A stretch of 64,000 nucleotides of DNA from positions 2,108,001 to 2,172,000 of the forward strand of contig NC_004347.2 of the NCBI RefSeq assembly GCF_000146165.2, given 5' to 3'. The notes under the pieces were generated by a model that did not search any database, had not been told where the DNA came from, and saw nothing but the letters and a program-made list of their open reading frames with translations. The translations under genes were made by a program, and so were the position numbers. How positions within the stretch are numbered: the stretch's first letter is position 1; each line of letters begins with the position of its first letter. Source of the stretch: Shewanella oneidensis MR-1. GTDB taxonomy: Bacteria > Pseudomonadota > Gammaproteobacteria > Enterobacterales > Shewanellaceae. Positions 27,073 through 36,423 of the stretch are shown piece after piece.

Positions 27073-27531
27073 AGTCAGAGTCCTTTCGAAACTCAGTAGC
27101 ATTACTAAAATTTGGTCTACTTACAGCTTGCAGAGTTAATTGTCAGTAACCCCGATAACGCGCAATGGGGCAATACTTTTAGAGATGAACAATTCAATAG
27201 TCGTTAAGATTGGCATTGTTGCAACTGTGACCGTTGGCGGCATGGCCGCATTTTCACATCTGCTCCATAGGGATATGGGAAATACTGCTATGATGTTGCG
27301 AACATCATTAGCCATGTGATCGCGGCATTCGCACTTCCATATGCAGCAGATGTCGCCGTCGGCCTATAGGGACACTTCTTGTTAAATAAATAGACGGCGT
27401 GTCACTGGGGAAACAGTGGCAATGTACATAACGCGATATGCGATTTGGCAATCTTGCTGTGACCCATTTTTAACTTCACAATCACAGCGAATCGATATGA
27501 ACGCCGCCACTAGCATCAGTTTTATTCCTCC
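27073..27531. other. Region without a convincing gene
   Basis: Between intI and the EAL gene no family-supported frame exists. A 44-codon frame at 27185-27319 (+) has a hydrophobic N-terminus (MNNSIVVKIGIVATVTVGG) but no clear ribosome site. The stretch may be decayed DNA at the edge of the integron. Confidence 0.4.
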
Positions 27532-28233
27532 CTAACAAATTAACCTTTCGCTTTGCTCTGGGCGGATAAACCAAGGTTTAAATAAAAATCCTTGTACCAG
27601 ATCGACATTCAGCTCGCGGGCAAGTTGGAGTTGTGCCTCAGTTTCAATCCCTTCGAGGATGCATTGTTTGCCGGTGCGTTTGCCAAATTCAATCAATGCA
27701 CTGAGTAGTGCAATACCGTGGGGTTCGGCAACTAAATTTAGCCAGTGACGATCAAACTTCAGATAATCCACATTCATCATTAAATCGACCGACAGCATGG
27801 AGTGGGGCGCACCGATATCATCAAGTGCCACGTTAAGATTTGCTGTTTTAAATTGATGAAACAGTTGATTGGCAAGCTCGGCGTCACTAATGCAGGTATT
27901 CTCAATAATCTCTACTGTTAATTGCGGGTGACTGGAGAGTAAATCGAGTAACTTTTGGGTATGCACACCGTTAGCCGCATGGGGATCGACATTCACAAAT
28001 AAGCTTTGTCTAGCTGGGGCGTGTTTAAGCTGAAAGGTTTTGGCCTGAAACTCAACGGCTGCCAGTGCATTGCTGTTTTCGTGCAATTGCTCAAACACCA
28101 AATTAGGGGCGATGGCTTGACCTTGACCAAGGTAGAAACGGGCGAGAGCTTCATAACCATGAATGTGTTTAGTGTGAGGACAGACGAAGGGCTGGTATTC
28201 GCAACTTAAGGATAGACCGCTGAGATTGAGCAT
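27532..28233 (-). CDS. Stand-alone EAL-domain cyclic di-GMP phosphodiesterase
   Basis: The 233-residue protein is almost entirely one EAL domain. Metal and substrate residues are mostly present: YEALARF (the EAL Glu), FVNVDP, EIIENT, ALDDIG (DDFG in most members), LKFDRHW (Lys) and EGIETEAQ followed by QGFLFKP. It therefore looks catalytically competent. No sensory domain is attached. It counters cyclases such as the one at 41232. Confidence 0.85.
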   Translation of the reverse strand: MLNLSGLSLSCEYQPFVCPHTKHIHGYEALARFYLGQGQAIAPNLVFEQLHENSNALAAVEFQAKTFQLKHAPARQSLFVNVDPHAANGVHTQKLLDLLSSHPQLTVEIIENTCISDAELANQLFHQFKTANLNVALDDIGAPHSMLSVDLMMNVDYLKFDRHWLNLVAEPHGIALLSALIEFGKRTGKQCILEGIETEAQLQLARELNVDLVQGFLFKPWFIRPEQSERLIC

Positions 28234-28385
28234 GTAACATCGAATGAATAAGAATTAATTGCTAATTATTCGCATTTAATGGCGGTAAGTGCAAACAAGT
28301 TTACCTGAGTTGTGTGCGTTTGCCGATTTTATGTACATGGGTTAACGATTTGAATTTAATACGGTATTCTGTTTGTAAATGCAAT

Positions 28386-28407
28386 AAAGGTGGCCTTTGC
28401 CACCTTT
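28386..28407. terminator. Hairpin terminator downstream of slt
   Basis: A 9-bp stem AAAGGTGGC/GCCACCTTT with loop CTTT lies 27 bp beyond the slt stop codon, flanked by A/T-rich sequence on both sides. Confidence 0.7.
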
Positions 28408-28433
28408 ATTTTCTCCAGTATTACCGTATCACT

Positions 28434-30359
28434 TTAATAGTGAAACTTTAGCTCAGCCTCGTTAAACAAGGGCAATGGTTTTTGTTTTTGCGCTTCATAA
28501 ATCAAGCGATAACTTAGCACGGCTTGGACATATTCTCGGGTTTCGGTGAAGGGAATGGACTCGATAAAACTCATGGCATCGAGTTGACCATTTGACTCCG
28601 ATAACCAACGGCGAACCCTTGATGGGCCTGCGTTATAGGCCGCTGTGGCTAACACGCGGTTTTGATTGAACTCCTTCAATAATTGGGCGTAATAGGCACT
28701 GCCTAAGTTTAAGTTAAGTTCGGCACTGTAAAGATCTTTAGGATCGTTATATTTCGCACCGTGCTTTTTGGCGGTGGCTTTTGCGGTGGCCGGCATAATC
28801 TGCATTAAACCACGGGCACCCACGCCGGAAGTGGCATAGAGGTAAAATGCACTCTCACGGCGGCTAATTGCGCGAATTTCATCGATATTGACCTTGTGTT
28901 TTTTACTTGCATGTTCAAAACCAGATTGATGCGCTACCGGGAAGCGCAGTGGAATATCGTCCCAAAGTTTACCTTGGATACTGGCTTCGACGCCAAAGTC
29001 GTACCAGCCTTGGTCGTGGGCATAACGGCCGTAGCGGGCACGCATGTCATTATTGCTGCGTTTAAGCAGGGCAACCCATTCATAACGGGCGTCAAAGTAA
29101 CGATCGAGCGCCATTAGCTCCTGTACGCGAACAAACCCCAAATCATCTTCTATTTTGGGACTGTTAACATCAACAACAGGCTCTGGGCTTTTATTCAAAG
29201 ACACGGGTTTATTCAATAATTGAGAGGCGGCAAAACCATAAAAACCGCGCTCATTGCTAACGGCGGCTAGGGCTTTGGTCGCGCTTTCAGGGGCGTGTTG
29301 GGCATTGGTGCGATACAGCCAATATTGCCAGCGCTCTTTGGATTGCGTTTCAGGTGATAATAAATCTAAATAGCGAGCAATATGGGTGCTGTCCTGCTCG
29401 CGAATCGCCCAACGTAAACGACGTTCAAACATATCGTCGCTTTTCATCTCGGGGAGTAGATTATCGGCCCAGTCTTTAAAATTATCATCCTGCTCAATCA
29501 ATACGCGGCGCACGAGATACTTTTGCAACTGTTGATCCTGTGCGGGACTAAAACGTTTGGCTTTTTGATAATGACTATATAAATCGATGGCTTGGTCGAG
29601 ATCCTTACGTGCAAGGCGCTTTAAGCCTGCAGCAACGATATCGCCAACGATCGGATTTTTATCCTTAAATTTTTCGGTGTGGCGCAGGCTATTCGGATCT
29701 TTAAATACCGCCACCAAGCGTTTTGCTTCGGCGCTATGGACAGTGATTTTTTGCGATAGAAAGCTCAGTAGGCTGGTTTGCCCCTCATCGAAACTCAGTA
29801 ACATCCGCGCCCAAATCACCTCTTGGGTACGCTTGCCCGCTTTAGTCCATGTATTAAACAGGGAGTCACATTCTTTAGGGCGTGAATCGCCATAGATCCA
29901 CAGCGACTGCGCGGCGGTATAGGCGGTTTGGATTTCGCCCTTGGCGAGTTTTGCCTCATAAAAATAACACTGCAGTCTGACATCGGTTGGCGCGTCTTGA
30001 GCCAAACTCAGAAAATCGTTCCAACGTTTTTGGCCGCCAGCATTTAATAAGTATTTTAAACGCAGTCTCTGATACATAGGTGTCGTTTGATACTTATCTA
30101 TCAAAAGCTTAGCATCATTTCCGCGTAAATCGTTGAGTTTACCTATATCCATATCATGGTCTAAATAGATCGCCAGCGGATATTCACCTAACTTAGCGCG
30201 CAGGGGTTTATAGGTTGCATAATCTTGTTTCTTTAAGGCTTTTTCTGCCTCAATAAAGGTCTTTTGGGTAGACGTTAAAGCGAAAGCCGCAGAGGCATTA
30301 AATGCACCTGCGATAATAATTGCGCTGGATAACACCATCTTGGTCAATGGGTTGCACAT
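28434..30359 (-). CDS. slt: Soluble lytic murein transglycosylase
   Basis: This periplasmic enzyme cleaves peptidoglycan between MurNAc and GlcNAc with 1,6-anhydro product. From ATG 30359 (GGAGG upstream) it is 641 residues, close to E. coli Slt70 (645); an earlier start at 30383 is less likely. A signal peptide (LTKMVLSSAIIIAGAFNASAAFA) is followed by the helical doughnut domain and a C-terminal lysozyme-like domain: catalytic Glu in ISRRESAFY, GARGLMQIMP and AAYNAGPSRVRRW. Confidence 0.94.
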   Translation of the reverse strand: MCNPLTKMVLSSAIIIAGAFNASAAFALTSTQKTFIEAEKALKKQDYATYKPLRAKLGEYPLAIYLDHDMDIGKLNDLRGNDAKLLIDKYQTTPMYQRLRLKYLLNAGGQKRWNDFLSLAQDAPTDVRLQCYFYEAKLAKGEIQTAYTAAQSLWIYGDSRPKECDSLFNTWTKAGKRTQEVIWARMLLSFDEGQTSLLSFLSQKITVHSAEAKRLVAVFKDPNSLRHTEKFKDKNPIVGDIVAAGLKRLARKDLDQAIDLYSHYQKAKRFSPAQDQQLQKYLVRRVLIEQDDNFKDWADNLLPEMKSDDMFERRLRWAIREQDSTHIARYLDLLSPETQSKERWQYWLYRTNAQHAPESATKALAAVSNERGFYGFAASQLLNKPVSLNKSPEPVVDVNSPKIEDDLGFVRVQELMALDRYFDARYEWVALLKRSNNDMRARYGRYAHDQGWYDFGVEASIQGKLWDDIPLRFPVAHQSGFEHASKKHKVNIDEIRAISRRESAFYLYATSGVGARGLMQIMPATAKATAKKHGAKYNDPKDLYSAELNLNLGSAYYAQLLKEFNQNRVLATAAYNAGPSRVRRWLSESNGQLDAMSFIESIPFTETREYVQAVLSYRLIYEAQKQKPLPLFNEAELKFHY

Positions 30360-30426
30360 GCAGAATTTGCCTCCGGGCATCAAGGTTAGAATCGATTTTG
30401 CCTATCGACTCAGGATTAATAGTGAT

Positions 30427-32040
30427 TTAGGCGTTTTGCTGCGTATAGGTTTGGTGTTGTTCGAGTGCGTCGGCATCCTCAGTCTTTGTGACCATGGATA
30501 GACTTTCGCTTGCACTTGCCGTGTAATCGTCCTCGATATCGTTTGTCTGTGCAACATCGCTGTCGTCTAAGGCTTCATTTAGCGCTTTCTCAAGTAACAT
30601 CTTATCGAGTTGTTTGCTGGTATCAACACCCAGTTGCTGCATTAAATGCGCTTGACGCACTAAATTACCTTTACCCGAGGACAATTTATTCATCGCACTG
30701 TGATAGGTTTTCTCGGCGTTATCCAATGCGCGGCCGAGTTTTTCCATATCCTCGAGATAGCCACAAAGTTTGTCATAGATCCGACCTGCTTGTTTAGCAA
30801 TGGTTTGCGCATGTTGATTTTGGTATTCGTAGCGCCAAATATTATTGATGGTGCGCAGGGCAACCAAGAGGTTGGTTGGGCTGACCAGCATAATATTTTG
30901 CTCAAGGGCAAAGTTGACCAAACTGGGATCATGCTCCAAGGCCAGCAGAAAGGCTGGCTCTATGGGGATAAACATCAACACATAATCTAAGCTTTTAAGC
31001 CCATGTAAACGCTGATAATCCTTTTGGCTCAAGCCTTTAATATGGTTGCGAATGGATAACACATGTTCATTGATGGCCTGCTCTCGCACCAGCGGATCTT
31101 CACTATTAAAATAACGCTCGTAGCTGATAAGCGACATTTTAGCATCGATCACCACGTCTTTATTTTCAGGCAAATGCACGATGACATCGGGCTTAAAGCG
31201 TTTGCCGCTGTCATCTTTAAGGTCTTGCTGGGTGTGGTATTCGTGACCTTCGCGCAGGCCACTTTCCTGTAACACTCTATCTAAAATGACTTCTCCCCAG
31301 TTGCCTTGCTGCTTGTTATCGCCTTTCAGGGCTTTTGTTAGGTTGATGGCATCTTGGCTCATTTTTAAGTTGAGATCGCGCAGGTGCTCTAATTGATGCT
31401 TAAGGGCACTTCGCTCCGATTGCTCATGGTTGTAGGATTCGCGGATTTGTTGCCTAAAACCTTCTAACTGCTGCTTTAACGGCCCGAGTACGCCTTCTAA
31501 TTGATTAGCATTTTGGTGTTTAAAGTTTTCGCTGCGCTCTTCGAAAATACGGTTAGCAAGATTTTCAAATTGGGTTTGCAGGCGTACTTCAGCACTTTCT
31601 AAGGTGGCGATTTTTTCCCGCAGTGATTCTTGCTGGGCATCCGCTTTGGCTTGAATCGTTTGTTGCATGGCATTGGATTTAGACAAGGCCAGTTGTAATT
31701 CGAGCTGACGGCGATGACTATCGCTTAATTGCTGCTCTAAACTCGGCACGCGCTCGGCTAAGGCTTCAGCTTTGCCTAGATGTTCGATTTTTTGCTCTAA
31801 GCGCTGCTGGCACAGGCGAAGTTGGCTATCTTTGTCATCCACTAAAATTTGTTGCTGCGCGAGGGAAAGCTCTGCATCTTCGTTAACTTGGCGCATTTCT
31901 TGCTCTAAATCGTCCTTAAACTGTTGCCAGCGTGAACGGGTAAGACGTTGATTGAGTAGGGCACCGATTAACAGTCCTAAAAAGGCCACGGCGATCAGGC
32001 CGATGATCTGAGCGAGGGAAAAAGATTGTGAAAATGGCAT
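30427..32040 (-). CDS. rmuC: DNA recombination protein RmuC
   Basis: This protein of 537 residues starts at ATG 32040 (AAAGGAG upstream); the frame extends to 32115 without support. It has an N-terminal membrane anchor (AQIIGLIAVAFLGLLIGALL), a long coiled coil (about residues 40-200), and the RmuC nuclease-like core with GNWGEVILDRVLQESGL, VIDAKMSL and PIEPAFLLAL. It limits recombination at inverted repeats in E. coli. It is upstream of slt on the same strand and divergent from msrP. Confidence 0.92.
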   Translation of the reverse strand: MPFSQSFSLAQIIGLIAVAFLGLLIGALLNQRLTRSRWQQFKDDLEQEMRQVNEDAELSLAQQQILVDDKDSQLRLCQQRLEQKIEHLGKAEALAERVPSLEQQLSDSHRRQLELQLALSKSNAMQQTIQAKADAQQESLREKIATLESAEVRLQTQFENLANRIFEERSENFKHQNANQLEGVLGPLKQQLEGFRQQIRESYNHEQSERSALKHQLEHLRDLNLKMSQDAINLTKALKGDNKQQGNWGEVILDRVLQESGLREGHEYHTQQDLKDDSGKRFKPDVIVHLPENKDVVIDAKMSLISYERYFNSEDPLVREQAINEHVLSIRNHIKGLSQKDYQRLHGLKSLDYVLMFIPIEPAFLLALEHDPSLVNFALEQNIMLVSPTNLLVALRTINNIWRYEYQNQHAQTIAKQAGRIYDKLCGYLEDMEKLGRALDNAEKTYHSAMNKLSSGKGNLVRQAHLMQQLGVDTSKQLDKMLLEKALNEALDDSDVAQTNDIEDDYTASASESLSMVTKTEDADALEQHQTYTQQNA

Positions 32041-32303
32041 CGTACTAGCACTCCTTTTGCGATGGCGCTTAGGGTCGCATGCCCCTAGAAAGGCTTCAAG
32101 TGCTTTGGCAAACAATCTGTTGGGGAATTGCTTGAATGAGCAAGTCTTAGTCGGTGAGGTTGATAAAGTGTAAGGGATGAAATTTTTTTGCGGTTTCCTG
32201 TGTCTATATTCCTACAGCTTACCAACACAGGTTAAATAACCTGTGTGATACTGGCGAACGCTTTAGTTAGCAAAATCGGTCCATATTTCAGTAGAGGTGT
32301 CAA

Positions 32304-33338
32304 TTGGCTAATCATTCACGTTTTACACCGGGTATTTTAAAAAAAGCCCGCTGGCATATACAGGATAATCAAGTTACGCCCGAGTCGGTCTTTAAGGCTC
32401 GCCGCCACATCGTTAAAGCCATGGGCTTAGGTGCGATTGGTGCCAGTATTTCGGGCTATGTGCAGGCGGGATTATTCGATTTGTTTGGTGAACAGCCCCA
32501 AACCAGCTTTATTACCACGCCATTGACGTTTGAAGCTAATGCTCGATTTGGCCAGGATGAGGTGCGCACACCTTTTGATAAGGTCACGACCCATAACAAC
32601 TTTTATGAGTTTGGCACCAGTAAACAGGATCCGTCTGATAACGCGCAGCAGTATAAAGTCGAGCCTTGGCAATTGCGTATTGAAGGGGAAGTTGAGCGCC
32701 CCATTACGCTTGATTATCAGGATCTAACCAAGCTGTTTCCGCTAGAAGAGCGAATCTACCGCCTTCGTTGTGTTGAAGCTTGGTCGATGGTGATCCCTTG
32801 GGTTGGGTTTCCACTTGCGGCGTTATTGAAAAAAGTGGGCGTAACCAGCAAGGGAAAATATGTCGCCTTTGAGACCGCTTTCGATCCCGAGCAAATGCCG
32901 GGGCAAAAGAGCCGTTTAATGGGCGGTGGCATTCATTATCCCTATGTGGAAGGGTTAACCATTGCCGAGGCGATGAATGAACTGACGCTGATGTCAGTCG
33001 GGCTGTATGGTAAAACGCTGCCGCCGCAAAACGGTGCGCCGATCCGCTTAGTAGTGCCATGGAAATACGGCTTTAAGAGCATTAAATCCATCGTGCGTAT
33101 TCGAGTGATGGACAAGCAGCCGCCTACCAGCTGGAATCAACTCGCGCCCCATGAGTACGGGTTTTATGCCAATGTGAACCCTGCAGTCGATCATCCCCGT
33201 TGGTCACAGGCGAGTGAGCGGCGCATCGGTGAAGGTGGGCTATTCTCGGCGCAGCGCATCGATACATTGCCTTTTAATGGTTATAGCGAGTTTGTGGCCT
33301 CTTTATATGAGGGCATGGATCTTAGGCAGTTTTATTAA
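32304..33338 (+). CDS. msrP: Periplasmic methionine sulfoxide reductase, catalytic subunit
   Basis: This molybdopterin enzyme repairs oxidised methionine in periplasmic proteins. The TTG at 32304 follows GAGGTG at good spacing and gives 344 residues. A twin-arginine type leader ([18 protein letters not shown]) indicates Tat export. The Mo-ligand Cys is in [17 protein letters not shown]. Conserved PLAALL and [13 protein letters not shown] segments follow. It pairs with the heme membrane subunit msrQ downstream. Confidence 0.93.
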   Translation: MANHSRFTPGILKKARWHIQDNQVTPESVFKARRHIVKAMGLGAIGASISGYVQAGLFDLFGEQPQTSFITTPLTFEANARFGQDEVRTPFDKVTTHNNFYEFGTSKQDPSDNAQQYKVEPWQLRIEGEVERPITLDYQDLTKLFPLEERIYRLRCVEAWSMVIPWVGFPLAALLKKVGVTSKGKYVAFETAFDPEQMPGQKSRLMGGGIHYPYVEGLTIAEAMNELTLMSVGLYGKTLPPQNGAPIRLVVPWKYGFKSIKSIVRIRVMDKQPPTSWNQLAPHEYGFYANVNPAVDHPRWSQASERRIGEGGLFSAQRIDTLPFNGYSEFVASLYEGMDLRQFY

Positions 33339-33357
33339 CCCATTCGGCGACCGTATT

Positions 33358-33381
33358 CTAGGCGCAATCGATTGTGCCTAG
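33358..33381. other. Intercistronic palindrome between msrP and msrQ
   Basis: CTAGGCGCAATC/GATTGTGCCTAG is a 24-nt stem with a single G-T pair and almost no loop. No T run follows, so it is more likely an mRNA-stabilising or protein-binding element than a terminator. Confidence 0.55.
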
Positions 33382-33453
33382 CGAATAAGTTGCAATATCT
33401 GTCTAGCGAGAGAGTTGTTAGCGCCTTTAAAGGGGAAAAAGAGTAGGAGTCTT

Positions 33454-34101
33454 ATGTTCAACATCACGGCGTTAAGAGTCTCGCCAAAACAGCTGCTCTG
33501 GGTAAAGTTAGTCTTTCATTTGATTGGGCTTATCCCGATTACTTGGTTGGTTTTTACTGTGTTGTCGAGCCGGGCGGGCGGCGACCCTGTGCAGCATATT
33601 ATCCACTTTACTGGAATTGGCGCACTCAATGCGCTACTGACAACACTACTGATTTCACCTATTGCCAAGAGATTTAAGTTAGGTTGGTTAATGCAGACTC
33701 GAAGGCTTGTCGGCCTGTATGTGTTTGCCTATGCCACACTGCATATTGTGGCGTTTTTCAGCCTAGATTTGTTGTTTGCGTGGGGGTTGTTTTTAAGTGA
33801 AGTCGCTAAACGGCCTTATATTTTAGTTGGCGCCGTGGCTTATGTGATAGTGAGCGCCTTAGCGTTTACCTCATTTAAGATCCTAATGCGTAAAATGGGG
33901 CGACGCTGGCAAACGCTGCACAATGGGGTGTATCTTGTGGCGATACTGGCACCAATCCATTTTTATTGGTCAGTAAAATCCGAAATCGTTGAGCCTAGCC
34001 TGTATATTCTCGGGTTTAGTTTGCTACTGGCCTGGCGTTTACCGATTTGGCAGAAGATGCGCACCAGTCGTTTGGCAATGGCTGCAAAGGACAAGCAATA
34101 A
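33454..34101 (+). CDS. msrQ: MsrQ, heme-binding membrane subunit of MsrPQ
   Basis: It passes respiratory-chain electrons to MsrP. From ATG 33454 (TAGGAG upstream) it is 215 residues with six hydrophobic spans. Family marks include HFTGIGALNALLTTLLISP, RRLVGLYVFAYATLH and WQTLHNGVYL, the His residues being heme ligands. It lies 115 bp after msrP; the earlier in-frame start at 33415 lacks a ribosome site. Confidence 0.92.
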   Translation: MFNITALRVSPKQLLWVKLVFHLIGLIPITWLVFTVLSSRAGGDPVQHIIHFTGIGALNALLTTLLISPIAKRFKLGWLMQTRRLVGLYVFAYATLHIVAFFSLDLLFAWGLFLSEVAKRPYILVGAVAYVIVSALAFTSFKILMRKMGRRWQTLHNGVYLVAILAPIHFYWSVKSEIVEPSLYILGFSLLLAWRLPIWQKMRTSRLAMAAKDKQ

Positions 34102-34128
34102 TTTATTGCATTTGAATAAGTTAATAAA

Positions 34129-34167
34129 ATAAAACGGCGTTTACAGATCATGCAAACGCCGTTTTCA
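34129..34167. terminator. Bidirectional terminator between msrQ and gloA
   Basis: A 12-bp stem AAAACGGCGTTT/AAACGCCGTTTT with an 11-nt loop, with A and T runs on the two sides, between convergent genes. Confidence 0.85.
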
Positions 34168-34198
34168 TATTAAGTTGTCGCATTATAAGCGTTATGGC

Positions 34199-34609
34199 TT
34201 AGCCTAAACCCTGCGTCGCTGACTTCATTTGAATAAATTCAATCTTATAGCCGTCAGGATCTTCAACAAAGGCGATTTCTGTGGTGCCACCCGCGACAGG
34301 GCCTGGGGCGCGAGTCACTTTGCCGCCTGCGGCAGCAATGGCTTCACAGCGAGCATAAATATCATCATCACCAATGGCAATATGGCCAAAGCCTGTGCCT
34401 AGATCGTATTTTTCTGTGCCCCAGTTATAGGTCAATTCAATTACGGCTTGGCCTGTTGACTCTTCACCGTAGCCCACGAAGGCTAAAGAATATTTGTATT
34501 CTGGATTTTCTGAGGTGCGTAGCAGCTTCATGCCAAGCACTTGAGTGTAAAAAGCAATACTGCGCTCTAAGTTACCAACGCGGATCATAGTGTGTAACAG
34601 TTGTGACAT
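34199..34609 (-). CDS. gloA: Lactoylglutathione lyase (glyoxalase I)
   Basis: It converts the methylglyoxal-glutathione hemithioacetal to S-lactoylglutathione. The 136-residue VOC-fold protein shows the metal ligands in order: His in [14 protein letters not shown], Glu in [10 protein letters not shown], His in GFGHIAIG and Glu in YKIEFIQ, the set found in the Ni2+-type bacterial enzymes. The segment [12 protein letters not shown] is typical. It sits next to a ynhF-like gene, and the two are also close in E. coli. Confidence 0.95.
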   Translation of the reverse strand: MSQLLHTMIRVGNLERSIAFYTQVLGMKLLRTSENPEYKYSLAFVGYGEESTGQAVIELTYNWGTEKYDLGTGFGHIAIGDDDIYARCEAIAAAGGKVTRAPGPVAGGTTEIAFVEDPDGYKIEFIQMKSATQGLG

Positions 34610-34744
34610 AGGATTATCTCGGTCAATGAATTACGCTTGGCAGTATAACAAAATTCGTTGTTAATCGAGTCCAAATGTTAATCGAATAAGCGTATTGCGA
34701 TGCCTTGATTTTTGAAATTATCTACGCTAGGTAAAAATGCGCGC

Positions 34745-34760
34745 TGTGATCTAGGTCACC
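34745..34760 (+). promoter_or_regulatory. CRP-binding site upstream of the ynhF-like gene
   Basis: TGTGA-TCTAGG-TCACC differs from the symmetric CRP consensus by one half-site base at the end. It lies about 130 bp before the start codon at 34886, so the transcription start is expected near 34805-34830. Confidence 0.7.
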
Positions 34761-34885
34761 TCGTGATAGGTTTCGGTGTGAAAAATACCCATTTATGTAG
34801 CGCTTGCTCACAAAATAACTATCTCAATATAGGCATTTATCTCAGGCTTGATAATAATGTGGCTATACCCACTAGGAGAGTGAAT

Positions 34886-34969
34886 ATGAACACCGAACTT
34901 AAAATGGCTCTAGGTACTACAGTTGTAATTGCTTTATTTTTCAGCGCATTCTTCGTATCTATGTTCTGA
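34886..34969 (+). CDS. ynhF: YnhF/CydH-like 27-residue membrane protein
   Basis: ATG 34886 follows TAGGAGAG (spacing about 6). The protein begins MNTELKMALGTTVVIAL, matching the start of E. coli YnhF (MSTDLKFSLVTT) in length and pattern, and is one membrane span with a short polar N-terminus. E. coli YnhF was identified as CydH, a small subunit of cytochrome bd-I oxidase; transfer of that role is an inference. A strong terminator follows at once, so it is monocistronic, and a CRP site lies upstream. Confidence 0.75.
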   Translation: MNTELKMALGTTVVIALFFSAFFVSMF

Positions 34970-34996
34970 TACCGCATTCTAATCTAATCCTATGCT

Positions 34997-35039
34997 AAGG
35001 CGCTTAAATCTACTGATTTAAGCGCCTTTGTGTTTTTTT
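34997..35039 (+). terminator. Terminator after the ynhF-like gene
   Basis: A perfect 14-bp stem AAGGCGCTTAAATC/GATTTAAGCGCCTT with loop TACT, then TGTGTTTTTTT. Confidence 0.9.
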
Positions 35040-35106
35040 ACTCCGCCATTCTTACGTGTCTGCATGCTTTAGCATTCAGTGATTCACAGCCACATTGATG
35101 TAAATA

Positions 35107-35153
35107 GTTTGAAAATTGATTATTTCGATATTTATATATTTTGATTTTCAAAC
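35107..35153. promoter_or_regulatory. AT-rich inverted repeat upstream of dmeF-marR
   Basis: GTTTGAAAAT (35107-35116) and ATTTTCAAAC (35144-35153) are perfect inverted repeats around an AT-rich centre, 86-132 bp before dmeF. The position suits an operator or a promoter-overlapping site for the MarR regulator encoded in the same operon; that link is an inference. Confidence 0.5.
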
Positions 35154-35238
35154 TAAAATGCTGACATTAAGTCATCAAACACCACAAGTAGTGTTGCCTC
35201 AATCGGTTAGAGAAGGGCAGGGAGCGTAGGAAAAGACA

Positions 35239-36423
35239 ATGAAAATAACACCCTCAACAGAAACGGCTCAGCCAAGCAATGGCTTTGGGCACTCTATCGC
35301 CCAGTGGCAACATCCCCATGGATTTTCTAAACAAAATGCAGATGGTGAAAAAAATACCCGTTATGTGTTGTATTTAACGGTTATCACTATGGTGGCCGAG
35401 ATTGTGGCGGGGACGATTTACGGATCTATGGCTTTGCTTGCTGATGGTTGGCATATGGGAACCCATGCCGCCGCCTTTATGATCACGCTTTTTGCCTATT
35501 CCTATGCCCGTAAGCACGCCAATGATCCGGCCTTTGCCTTTGGTACCGGTAAGGTCAGTGTACTTGGGGGATATACCAGTGCAATTGCTTTAGGACTGGT
35601 AGCCTTAATCATGCTGATTGAATCAGGGATGCGTTTGATAAACCCTGAGAATATTCACTTTAATGAAGCCATTTTCGTGGCCTTGATTGGATTAAGTGTA
35701 AACGTGTTGAGTATGTTCCTGTTAAAAGATCATCATTCCCACGATCATGGACATTCGCATGGCAACTCACATGGCCATTCACTGCATCAAGTACATGACA
35801 AACATGAGCATACAGCACATAAAGATAACCATTGCTGTGATGGGCTCGAACATCATGCTGCTGACCATGACCATGACCATGACCATGACCATGACCATGA
35901 CCATGACCATGACCATGACCATGATAACCATTCACACAACCACGCACATGGACATTCCCATGGGCATTCGGGACATGATCACAACCTGAGAGCGGCTTAT
36001 TTTCACGTATTAGCCGATGCATTAACCTCAGTGCTGGCGATTGCCGCACTCTTATTTGGTAAATATATGGGCTTAACCTGGCTTGACCCCATTATGGGGA
36101 TTGTGGGAGCCATTATTATCAGCCGCTGGTCATGGGGACTCATTCAGCAAACCAGTCCAATTTTGCTCGACGGCGGGGTAAATGTAGCGTTACAGCGTAA
36201 AGTGCGCGAAACCATTGAAGCGGTGCCTGATCACCAAGTCGCCGATTTACATATTTGGCGCGTGAGTGCCGATCACCATGCTATTATGGCATCCATAGTG
36301 TCCCACTCACCGAAAGAAGCCAGTTATTTTAATCAGTTACTGAGTCAATTTCCTGAGTTATCCCATATTACTATTGAGTTGCATACTTGCCGGCAAGGTG
36401 AGTGTGTGGCTAAGGAAGCCTAA
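35239..36423 (+). CDS. dmeF: CDF-family metal exporter, DmeF type (Co2+/Ni2+)
   Basis: The 394-residue cation diffusion facilitator has about six membrane spans. The transport-site His/Asp are in LLADGWHMGTH (span 2) and HVLADALTSVLA (span 5); FGTGKVSVLGGY is typical of the DmeF branch. The cytoplasmic loop between spans 4 and 5 is extremely His/Asp rich (about residues 170-250), including ten consecutive Asp-His pairs coded by a GACCAT repeat. The C-terminal domain is the normal cytosolic dimerisation module. The exact metal is uncertain. The stop overlaps the marR start. Confidence 0.85.
   Translation: MKITPSTETAQPSNGFGHSIAQWQHPHGFSKQNADGEKNTRYVLYLTVITMVAEIVAGTIYGSMALLADGWHMGTHAAAFMITLFAYSYARKHANDPAFAFGTGKVSVLGGYTSAIALGLVALIMLIESGMRLINPENIHFNEAIFVALIGLSVNVLSMFLLKDHHSHDHGHSHGNSHGHSLHQVHDKHEHTAHKDNHCCDGLEHHAADHDHDHDHDHDHDHDHDHDHDNHSHNHAHGHSHGHSGHDHNLRAAYFHVLADALTSVLAIAALLFGKYMGLTWLDPIMGIVGAIIISRWSWGLIQQTSPILLDGGVNVALQRKVRETIEAVPDHQVADLHIWRVSADHHAIMASIVSHSPKEASYFNQLLSQFPELSHITIELHTCRQGECVAKEA
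35863..35922 (+). repeat. Hexanucleotide microsatellite GACCAT x10 inside dmeF
   Basis: Ten perfect GACCAT units encode ten Asp-His pairs in the metal-binding loop. The period is a multiple of three, so gain or loss of units changes loop length without breaking the frame. Confidence 0.95.

Noticed and set aside
27185..27319. 44-codon hydrophobic frame after intI
   Set aside because: No clear ribosome site or terminator; kept only as a note within the gene-poor region.
35660..36049. Antisense and alternative frames rich in His-Gly or Met-Thr across the dmeF repeat
   Set aside because: They arise from the GACCAT repeat read in other frames; dmeF itself is clearly the coding frame.
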